From an uncultured Mycolicibacterium sp. (GTDB taxonomy: Bacteria > Actinomycetota > Actinomycetes > Mycobacteriales > Mycobacteriaceae), in assembly GCF_937941905.1 (NCBI RefSeq), contig NZ_CALDGS010000051.1:1-19572 (forward strand): 19,572 nt of DNA, given 5' to 3'. The notes under the pieces were generated by a model. That model saw nothing but the letters and a program-made list of their open reading frames with translations. It searched no databases and was not told where the DNA came from. This document shows, one piece after another, positions 14,881 to 19,572 of this stretch. The first letter of the stretch is position 1. Every line of letters starts with the position of its first letter. The translations under genes were made by a program, and so were the position numbers.

Positions 14881-15352
14881 ACAACCGGTGTCGATGACCG
14901 TGAACGGCCGGCCGGTCGAGGCCATCGTCGAACCGCGCCTGACCCTGGCCGACTTCCTGCGCGAGCGCTGCGGGCTGACCGGCACCCACCTCGGCTGCGA
15001 GCACGGCGCGTGCGGGGCGTGCACCGTGCTGGTCGACGGTGCCGCGGTGCGCGGCTGCCTGACGTTCGCGGTGCAGGCCGAGGGCGCGGAGGTGACCACG
15101 GTCGAGGGCATCGCCGGCCCGGACGGCGAGCTCTCCTCGGTGCAGCAGGCGCTGCGGGAGTGCCACGGCCTGCAGTGCGGGTTCTGCACCCCGGGTTTCG
15201 TCACCACGATCACCGCGCTGCTGCGCGACAACCCGGACCCCACCGAGGAACAGATCCGCGAGGGGCTGTCCGGCAACTTCTGCCGGTGCACCGGGTATCA
15301 GGGCATCATCAACGCCGTGCGCCGCGCCGCGGAGCTGGCCCGCCGGGGCTGA
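14873..15352 (+). CDS. Molybdenum hydroxylase 2Fe-2S small subunit (CoxS-like)
   Basis: The iron-sulphur subunit, 159 aa, carrying two 2Fe-2S clusters between the Mo site and FAD. Cys42, Cys47, Cys50 and Cys62 (GCEHGACGAC...GC) hold the plant-type cluster; Cys102, Cys105, Cys137 and Cys139 (CGFC...CRC) hold the second. All eight ligands are present, so the enzyme should be functional. The start ATG at 14873 lies within the end of the medium-subunit gene (8-nt overlap). It is the last gene of the operon and converges with the SDR on the other strand. No maturation genes (MoxR-type ATPase, VWA or XdhC-like) follow it. Confidence 0.96.
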   Translation: MHEQPVSMTVNGRPVEAIVEPRLTLADFLRERCGLTGTHLGCEHGACGACTVLVDGAAVRGCLTFAVQAEGAEVTTVEGIAGPDGELSSVQQALRECHGLQCGFCTPGFVTTITALLRDNPDPTEEQIREGLSGNFCRCTGYQGIINAVRRAAELARRG

Positions 15353-15360
15353 CCGCCCCG
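15344..15360 (+). terminator. Hairpin across the coxS-like stop codon
   Basis: CGGGGC (15344-15349) pairs with GCCCCG (15355-15360) around TGACC, which contains the stop codon. It lies in the short gap between two convergent genes (15352 and 15377). There is no T-run; the assignment is tentative. Confidence 0.3.
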
Positions 15361-15376
15361 CGGCCGGCGCCGGGCG

Positions 15377-16219
15377 TCAGCCGGCGACGACGCCGCGCAG
15401 GCCCTCGGCGCCGAACAAGGGCTCGAGCATGCCGGACATGTCCGGGCCGCGGCGCAGCCCGTGGCCGCCGTCGACGTTGATGATCTGCCCGGTGATCCAG
15501 CCCGCCGCATCCGACAGCAGGAACACCGCGAGGTTGGCGATGTCCTCGACCTCGCCGAACCGCGGCAGCGGCGTGCAGGCCCGGTAGTCCTCCACCACCG
15601 CGGGCGTCTCCATGATCGGGGCGACCAGATCGGTGCGGGTCAGGCCGGGCCGGATCCCGTTGACCCGCACCCAGGACGGGCCGAGCTCGTCGGCGGCCAG
15701 CTGCAGCAGGTGGTCCAGCGCGGCCTTGCTCGGTCCGTAGGCGCCGAACCAGCGGTGCACATTGCTCGATGCGATCGAGGAGATGCCCACGAACGAGCCG
15801 CCCCCGCCGCGCACCAACTCCCGGCCGGCGTGCTTGATCAGGTACATGGTGCCGTTGACGTTGAGGTCGACGGTGCGCCGCCAGGCCTCCGAGTCGATCT
15901 GGGTGATCGGACCGATCGTCTCCGAACCGCCGGCGCTGTGCACCACGCCGTGCAGCCGGCCGTGCCAGGCGGTGGCGGCGTCGACCGCGGCGGCCACCTC
16001 GTCCTCCTTGGTGACGTCGGCCGGGTGGTAGCGCACCTCGCCGGCCCCCTCGGTGCGGCCGGCACTCAGTTCCCCGGCGGCCGCGGCCAGTTTGTCGGCG
16101 TTGCGGCCCAACAGCATCACGTCACCGCCGGCGGCCACCACCGCCGCGGCGACCCCCTTCCCGATGCCGCTCCCGCCGCCGGTGACCAGATATGTGCGCC
16201 CCGCCAAAGACAACTGCAT
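15377..16219 (-). CDS. Short-chain dehydrogenase/reductase
   Basis: 280 aa classical SDR. TGGGSGIG is at residues 13-20, DVT near 68-70, Asn120 in DLNVNGT, Ser147/148 in GISSIAS, Tyr161 and Lys165 in YGPSK, and the C-terminal ITGQIINVDGG is typical of the FabG/2,4-dienoyl-CoA reductase-like group. ATG 16219 is preferred because GGAAGGA lies just upstream; a GTG at 16234 is in frame but lacks one. It is 46 nt downstream of the crotonase-like gene on the same strand, so the pair may be co-transcribed and act on the same acyl-CoA or hydroxyacyl substrate. The Gly-rich stretch RGGGGSF in the middle is unremarkable for this family. The substrate is unknown. Confidence 0.9.
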   Translation of the reverse strand: MQLSLAGRTYLVTGGGSGIGKGVAAAVVAAGGDVMLLGRNADKLAAAAGELSAGRTEGAGEVRYHPADVTKEDEVAAAVDAATAWHGRLHGVVHSAGGSETIGPITQIDSEAWRRTVDLNVNGTMYLIKHAGRELVRGGGGSFVGISSIASSNVHRWFGAYGPSKAALDHLLQLAADELGPSWVRVNGIRPGLTRTDLVAPIMETPAVVEDYRACTPLPRFGEVEDIANLAVFLLSDAAGWITGQIINVDGGHGLRRGPDMSGMLEPLFGAEGLRGVVAG

Positions 16220-16255
16220 CAGTGTCCTTCCCACCGAAATCCCAACCAGTTTCGC

Positions 16256-16261
16256 AAGTTA
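16256..16261 (-). promoter_or_regulatory. Possible internal -10 box for the SDR
   Basis: On the minus strand, GTATAACTT contains TAACTT (16261-16256). It lies about 37 nt before the SDR start, in a short AT-richer gap after the crotonase-like gene. No -35 is seen. It may allow separate expression. Confidence 0.3.
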
Positions 16262-16265
16262 TACC

Positions 16266-17171
16266 TCAGGGCTCATCGCGGCGGGCGGGCTTCGGCGCAC
16301 CGAGGGTGCGCCAGTCCGGCACGTCCGGCGGCATCGCCACCGGCCAACGGTTCTCGTTGGCCGACGCCCAGTGCGCGTGCCCGAGTTCGTGGATGTGGAA
16401 GGCGTGCCGCAGCGCCTCGGTGAAGCCCATCGCATCGGCCGCGGCGTTGACGCTGTCCTTGACCAGCAGTGCGGCCATCGTCGGCCGTTCGGCGATGCGG
16501 CGCGCGAACTGCAGTGTGCGCTCCTCGAGTTCGGCGCGCGGGAACACCTTGGACACCATGCCCAGCCGGTACGCCTCCTCGGCGTCGATCGAATCCCCGG
16601 TCAGCAGCAGTTCTTTGGCCTTACGAGGTCCGAATTCCCAGGGATGTGCGTAGTATTCGACGCCCGGCATGCCCATCCGCACCGCCACCACGTCGGAGAA
16701 CCGGGCGTCGTCGGCCGCACAGATCAGGTCGCAGGCCCACATCAGCATCAGCCCGGCCGAGATGACGTTGCCCTGCACCTGCGCGATGGTGATCTTGCGC
16801 AGGTCCCGCCAGCGGCGGGTGTTCTCGAAGTAGAAGTGCCACTCCTGCAGATAGGTTCGCTCGGCCACCCCGGCGGCCGTGGCGCCGTAGCCCCGGAAGG
16901 TGGGGTGCTGGTCCGGGCCGGGGGCGCGCTCGGCCAGCGCGGCCTCCGACCCCAGATCGTGCCCGGCCGAGAAGTTCCTGCCGCGCGCGCCGAGGATCAC
17001 CACCCGCACCGCGTCGTCGGCCTCGGCACGGGCGAACGCCTCGTCGAGCTGCACCAGCAGGGTGCGGGTCTGGGCGTTGTGCGCCTCGGGCCGGTTCAAC
17101 CAGATCCGGGCGATCCGCCCCTCGTCGAGGGTCTCGTACTCGACCTGCCGCGAAACGTCCGAATTCGCCAT
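16266..17171 (-). CDS. Crotonase-fold protein (enoyl-CoA hydratase/isomerase family) lacking the usual catalytic glutamates
   Basis: 301 aa, longer than the ~260 aa of minimal enoyl-CoA hydratases because of an extended region around residues 75-125 and a C-terminal tail. Family features are IWLNRPEAHNA, the oxyanion-hole segments GRNFSAGHDL (64-73) and GNVISAGLML (134-143), and the CDLICAADDARFS strand. Aligned by eye to rat crotonase, Glu144 corresponds to Met142 and Glu164 to Val162, so ordinary enoyl-CoA hydration is doubtful. Nearby acidic residues (Asp160, Glu172, Glu179) might serve another reaction. It has a good ribosome site (GAGGTG) before ATG 17171. It precedes the SDR on the same strand and is divergent from the exported protein at 17469. 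Confidence 0.88.
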   Translation of the reverse strand: MANSDVSRQVEYETLDEGRIARIWLNRPEAHNAQTRTLLVQLDEAFARAEADDAVRVVILGARGRNFSAGHDLGSEAALAERAPGPDQHPTFRGYGATAAGVAERTYLQEWHFYFENTRRWRDLRKITIAQVQGNVISAGLMLMWACDLICAADDARFSDVVAVRMGMPGVEYYAHPWEFGPRKAKELLLTGDSIDAEEAYRLGMVSKVFPRAELEERTLQFARRIAERPTMAALLVKDSVNAAADAMGFTEALRHAFHIHELGHAHWASANENRWPVAMPPDVPDWRTLGAPKPARRDEP

Positions 17172-17218
17172 AGCTGTTCACCTCATTCGTCGCAAAGACC
17201 GCATCGATCGACCGGTGC

Positions 17219-17254
17219 CGAACGGCGTCCCGAATGGCATTCCAAACGGCACTG
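17219..17254. repeat. Three degenerate 12-bp direct repeats
   Basis: CGAACGGCGTCC, CGAATGGCATTC and CAAACGGCACTG follow one another without a gap (17219, 17231, 17243), sharing the core AA(C/T)GGC every 12 bp. They lie about 50-85 nt upstream of the crotonase start codon. They could be iterons for a regulator or a remnant of coding repeat (Val-Pro-Asn-Gly in one frame). Confidence 0.5.
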
Positions 17255-17341
17255 ACATAACCACATCGACGCGGCGGTGCGGTGGGGTTTCGGGCGGAAG
17301 CCGGACCGGGCGACGCGGGTCACCCGGTCACCGGCCACCCG

Positions 17342-17366
17342 TTGCACAACTTGGGCAATTGCGCAA
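17342..17366. promoter_or_regulatory. Cluster of three TTGnnCAA palindromes
   Basis: TTGCACAA (17342-17349), TTGGGCAA (17351-17358) and TTGCGCAA (17359-17366) are nearly contiguous, at 9- and 8-bp steps. Each has a TTG/CAA dyad. Such clustering in a divergent promoter region suggests a cooperative regulator site. Confidence 0.5.
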
Positions 17367-17425
17367 GCCATTCGTCGGTTTTTCGCCCCGAGGGTGGTTT
17401 GAGTGCAGGAATTGTGCGGCTTGCT

Positions 17426-17431
17426 TAGAAT
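17426..17431 (+). promoter_or_regulatory. -10 box of the exported Cys-rich protein
   Basis: TAGAAT (17426-17431) gives an expected transcript start near 17438 and a leader of about 30 nt to ATG 17469. A TTGAGT at 17399 has a 21-nt spacer, too long to be a confident -35. Confidence 0.45.
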
Positions 17432-17468
17432 CCCTTCCGACGTTTCAGTGAAAACTACAGAAAGCACG

Positions 17469-17870
17469 ATGATGGCGACCTTCCAGCTCCCCGCTCGACG
17501 ACTCCTTCTCGCCGGCGGCTTCGCGGTCGCTGTGGCCGCCGCGCCGGCATTCGCCGTCTTCGCGGTCTCGGCCGCAGAGCCTGCCTCGTCCGTGGCCTCC
17601 TGCCCGCCCGGCGAGGAGGTCGACAACTTCACCGGCGTGTGCGTGCCGCACACCGTGCCCAACACCTCGGGAGCGTTCGTGCCGATCCCGGGCAGCCCCA
17701 ACCTGCCCGCGGTGCAGTTGCCGGGCGGCGGCGGGATCATCCCGTGCACCGGCGCCAACACCGGTCAGTGCATCGGTCTGGCCGAGTCGCAGGTCGGCCA
17801 GGCGCACGCCACCCCGGACTCCCACGTCGGCAGCAGCCCGACGGTCCACGGGCACGTCGGCGGTCACTAG
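17469..17870 (+). CDS. Small exported protein with four cysteines and a His-rich tail
   Basis: 133 aa from ATG 17469 (the adjacent ATG at 17472 is equally possible; the ribosome site is weak). A signal peptide is clear: LPARRLLLAGGFAVAVAAAPAFA, with a basic start, hydrophobic core and likely cleavage after an AFA or VSA site. The mature chain has cysteines in two groups (SCPPGE...GVCVPH and IIPCTG...GQCIG), which may form two disulphides, then a Pro/Gly-rich middle. The tail has five His in its last 20 residues (SHVGSSPTVHGHVGGH). It resembles the small mycobacterial exported proteins sometimes annotated Ibp1-like, from memory and with low certainty. It lies upstream of the 54-aa protein and otsA, separated by a hairpin. 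Confidence 0.75.
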   Translation: MMATFQLPARRLLLAGGFAVAVAAAPAFAVFAVSAAEPASSVASCPPGEEVDNFTGVCVPHTVPNTSGAFVPIPGSPNLPAVQLPGGGGIIPCTGANTGQCIGLAESQVGQAHATPDSHVGSSPTVHGHVGGH

Positions 17871-17878
17871 GACGGAGT

Positions 17879-17907
17879 AGGCGGCCGCGGGTCTCCCGCG
17901 GTCGCCT
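17879..17907 (+). terminator. Strong GC-rich hairpin between the exported protein and the 54-aa gene
   Basis: AGGCGGCCGCGGG (17879-17891) pairs with CCCGCGGTCGCCT (17895-17907) over 13 bp with one G-T wobble, around a TCT loop. There is no T-run. Its last base is the first base of the next -10 box, so it is probably a terminator packed against a promoter. Confidence 0.55.
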
Positions 17908-17912
17908 ACAGT
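17907..17912 (+). promoter_or_regulatory. -10 box of the 54-aa protein-otsA operon
   Basis: TACAGT lies 6 nt before ATG 17919 with no Shine-Dalgarno, so translation of the 54-aa protein is probably leaderless. Confidence 0.5.
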
Positions 17913-17918
17913 TGTGGT

Positions 17919-18083
17919 ATGGCTGCCAAATCTGACCCCGCCGATATCGGCGACGTCGAGCCGCTCACCGATAGCACCGCCGACCAGGCGCGTCGCGTCG
18001 TGGCCGCCTACGCCAACGACGCCGACGAGTGCCGGATGTTCCTGTCGATGCTCGGGATCGGACCGGGGAAGCCAGAGGTCTGA
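17919..18083 (+). CDS. 54-aa conserved protein upstream of otsA (Rv3489-like)
   Basis: A 54-residue acidic protein (MAAKSDPADIGDVEPLTDST... ending LGIGPGKPEV), the same length and position as M. tuberculosis Rv3489, which also precedes otsA. It has no signal peptide or membrane segment; residues about 20-45 (ADQARRVVAAYANDADECRMFLSML) look like a single amphipathic helical region with one Cys. The start is supported by TACAGT 6 nt before the ATG. It ends 1 nt before the otsA ATG, and the otsA ribosome site (AGAGG, 18074-18078) lies inside it, so its translation probably couples to otsA. Its function is unknown; a regulatory or stabilising role for OtsA is speculation. Confidence 0.85.
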   Translation: MAAKSDPADIGDVEPLTDSTADQARRVVAAYANDADECRMFLSMLGIGPGKPEV

Positions 18084-18084
18084 C

Positions 18085-19539
18085 ATGGCTCCCGACGGTG
18101 ACCGGGGGAACGGCGCCGGCAGCGGGGGCTCCGACTTCGTTGTCGTCGCCAACCGGCTACCGATCGACATGGAGCGACTGCCCGACGGCAGCACGGCGTG
18201 GAAGCGCAGTCCCGGAGGGTTGGTAACCGCGCTCGAGCCGTTGCTGCGCCGCCGGCGCGGCGCCTGGATCGGCTGGCCGGGGATTCCCGACAGCGACGAG
18301 GAACCGATCGTCGAGGACGGGCTGAACCTGTGTCCGGTGCGGCTGTCCGCCGACGACATCGCCCAGTACTACGAGGGCTTCTCCAACGCCACGTTGTGGC
18401 CGCTCTACCACGACGTGATCGTCAAACCCAGCTACGAGCGGGCGTGGTGGGAGCGCTACGTCGAGGTCAACCGGCGGTTCGCCGAGGCCACCGCCCGCAC
18501 CGCGGCCCCGGGCGCGACGGTGTGGGTGCAGGACTACCAGCTGCAGCTGGTGCCCAAGATGCTGCGCGAGCTGCGACCGGACCTGACCATCGGGTTCTTT
18601 CTGCACATCCCGTTCCCGCCCGTCGAGCTGTTCATGCAGCTGCCCTGGCGCACCGAGATCGTCGACGGGCTGCTGGGCGCGGACCTGGTGGGTTTCCATC
18701 TGCCCGGCGGGGCGCAGAACTTCCTGTACCTGGCGCGCCGGCTGGTCGGCGCCAACACCTCCCGGGCGTCGGTCGGGGTGCGGTCCCGGTTCGGTGAGGT
18801 GCACGTGGGGCGGCGCACCGTGAAGGTGGGCGCCTTCCCGATCTCGATCGACTCCACCGCCCTGGACCAGCAGGCCCGCAAGCGCAGCATCCGGCGCCGA
18901 GCCCGGGAGATCCGTGCCGAGCTGGGCAATCCGCGCAAGATCCTGCTCGGTGTGGACCGGCTGGACTACACCAAGGGCATCGACATCCGGCTGCGCGCGA
19001 TCTCCGAACTGCTCGCCGAGGGCCGGATCAAGCGGGACGACACCGTGTTCGTGCAGCTGGCCACCCCGAGCCGGGAACGGGTGGAGGCCTACCGGCTGCT
19101 GCGCGACGAGATCGAGCGTGAGGTCGGCCACATCAACGGCGAGTACGGCGAGGTGGGCCACCCGGTGGTGCACTACCTGCACCGGCCGGTCCCCCGCGAG
19201 GAACTGATCGCGTTCTTCGTCGCCGCCGACGTCATGCTGGTCACCCCGCTGCGCGACGGGATGAACCTGGTGGCCAAGGAGTACGTGGCCTGCCGCAGCG
19301 ACCTGGGCGGGGCGCTGGTGCTCTCCGAGTTCACCGGTGCGGCCTCCGAGCTGCGCCAGGCCTACCTGGTCAACCCGCACCACCTCGAGAACGTCAAGGA
19401 CATGCTGGAGGCGGCGATCAACCAGGACCCCGAGGAGGGCCGCCGCCGCATGCGGGCGCTGCGCCGCCAGGTGCTCGCCCACGACGTGGACCGCTGGGCG
19501 CGCAGCTTCCTGGATGCTTTGGCTACGACGAAGTCGTAG
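18085..19539 (+). CDS. otsA: Trehalose-6-phosphate synthase (GT20)
   Basis: Joins glucose from a nucleotide-glucose donor to glucose-6-phosphate to make trehalose-6-phosphate, the precursor of trehalose for stress protection and mycolyl glycolipids; cytosolic. It is 484 aa (M. tuberculosis OtsA 500). Characteristic GT20 segments follow in order: VVVANRLPID, WKRSPGGLVTALEP, GWPGIPD, YYEGFSNATLWPLYHD, VWVQDYQLQLVPKMLR, GFFLHIPFPP, GVDRLDYTKGID and VTPLRDGMNLVAKEYVA. It starts at ATG 18085 after AGAGG by 6 nt. The last residues (ATTKS, then stop) are encoded by a palindromic repeat that continues downstream, so the native C terminus seems to have been replaced or shortened by a few residues beyond the catalytic domain. 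Confidence 0.98.
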   Translation: MAPDGDRGNGAGSGGSDFVVVANRLPIDMERLPDGSTAWKRSPGGLVTALEPLLRRRRGAWIGWPGIPDSDEEPIVEDGLNLCPVRLSADDIAQYYEGFSNATLWPLYHDVIVKPSYERAWWERYVEVNRRFAEATARTAAPGATVWVQDYQLQLVPKMLRELRPDLTIGFFLHIPFPPVELFMQLPWRTEIVDGLLGADLVGFHLPGGAQNFLYLARRLVGANTSRASVGVRSRFGEVHVGRRTVKVGAFPISIDSTALDQQARKRSIRRRAREIRAELGNPRKILLGVDRLDYTKGIDIRLRAISELLAEGRIKRDDTVFVQLATPSRERVEAYRLLRDEIEREVGHINGEYGEVGHPVVHYLHRPVPREELIAFFVAADVMLVTPLRDGMNLVAKEYVACRSDLGGALVLSEFTGAASELRQAYLVNPHHLENVKDMLEAAINQDPEEGRRRMRALRRQVLAHDVDRWARSFLDALATTKS

Positions 19540-19572
19540 CGGGATGCCGGGGCTACGACGAAGTCGTAGCGG
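19521..19572. repeat. Palindromic 30-bp tandem repeat at the otsA 3' end
   Basis: Two copies start at 19521 and 19551 (period 30), each containing the perfect hairpin GCTACGAC-GAA-GTCGTAGC (19522-19540 and 19552-19570), separated by GGGATGCCGG. The otsA stop TAG (19537-19539) lies in the right arm of the first copy. The second copy is cut by the window edge, so more copies may follow. It could act as a terminator or be a REP-like or mobile palindromic unit. Confidence 0.85.

Larger units (their letters stand above)
17172..17468. other. Divergent intergenic region
   Basis: These 297 nt separate the minus-strand crotonase gene from the plus-strand exported protein. They contain the crotonase ribosome site, a 12-bp triple repeat (17219-17254), a GC-rich stretch without recognisable signals (17255-17341), a cluster of TTGnnCAA motifs (17342-17366), a short T-run (17379-17383) and a -10 box (17426-17431). 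An open frame crosses part of it but has neither a start signal nor family resemblance. Confidence 0.6.

Noticed and set aside
11014..15352. Aerobic CO dehydrogenase (coxMSL) operon
   Set aside because: The large subunit has AYRGPW in place of AYxCSFR and there are no coxD/E/F maturation genes, so only the enzyme superfamily is supported.
16241..16254. AACCAGTT as a KstR box before the minus-strand SDR
   Set aside because: Only the minimal AACnnGTT core matches; neither outer base nor an extended dyad is present, so chance is likely.
16900..17451. Plus-strand open frame across the crotonase 5' end and intergenic region, containing Val-Pro-Asn-Gly repeats
   Set aside because: It overlaps a well-supported gene antisense, has no ribosome site and shows no family resemblance; the repeats are noted as DNA instead.

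Overview
The window looks like chromosomal DNA of a fast-growing Mycobacterium (Mycolicibacterium type). Base composition is very GC-rich, promoters read as TAnnnT -10 boxes that often sit 6-7 nt before a leaderless start codon, and gene content and order match mycobacterial landmarks. The left half reproduces, in order, the M. tuberculosis Rv0768-Rv0759c block: aldA, a TetR regulator, cyp123, an SDR, cyp51, a 3Fe-4S ferredoxin, an NTF2-like protein, adhB, a ketosteroid-isomerase-like protein and a HIT protein. The right end carries an Rv3489-like 54-aa protein and otsA (Rv3490). These identifications come from memory of those proteins, not from a search.

Layout. 1-1450 (minus): aldA, its last few residues off the edge. 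1451-1628: a divergent control region with two near-identical palindromes of the GGACA-NN(NN)-TGTCC type, one in the aldA leader and one over the regulator's start. 1629-6429 (plus): TetR, cyp123, SDR, cyp51, ferredoxin and NTF2-like, tightly packed with ATGA overlaps, so probably one operon. 6430-6518: a hairpin and a new promoter. 6519-9026: adhB, a strong intrinsic terminator or attenuator, the KSI-like gene and an SDR absent from the M. tuberculosis block as I remember it. 9095-10328: HIT protein and a 259-aa protein built of a ten-residue repeat. 10366-10440: tRNA-Thr(UGT). 10541-10909: small exported protein. 11014-15352: a molybdenum hydroxylase operon in the order L, CoxG-like, M, S. 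15377-17171 (minus): an SDR and a crotonase-fold protein. 17172-17468: a regulatory region with two unusual short-repeat clusters. 17469-18083: small exported protein and the 54-aa protein. 18085-19539: otsA, whose stop codon lies inside a palindromic tandem repeat that runs to the window edge.

How the genes work together. The cyp51 block joins two P450s and their ferredoxin with alcohol and aldehyde dehydrogenases, SDRs and two NTF2/KSI-fold proteins. This is a plausible oxidative pathway for a sterol-like or other hydrophobic substrate: hydroxylation, alcohol to aldehyde, aldehyde to acid. The TetR protein probably controls aldA and its own operon through the paired palindromes. The Mo-hydroxylase operon encodes all three catalytic subunits plus a membrane-anchored CoxG-like protein, but its active-site loop is AYRGPW, not the CO dehydrogenase loop, so its substrate is unknown. 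OtsA makes trehalose-6-phosphate.

The best candidates for something undescribed are the decapeptide-repeat protein, the non-CODH molybdenum enzyme with its own CoxG, the crotonase lacking both usual glutamates, the TetR operator pair, and the palindromic repeat at the otsA end.
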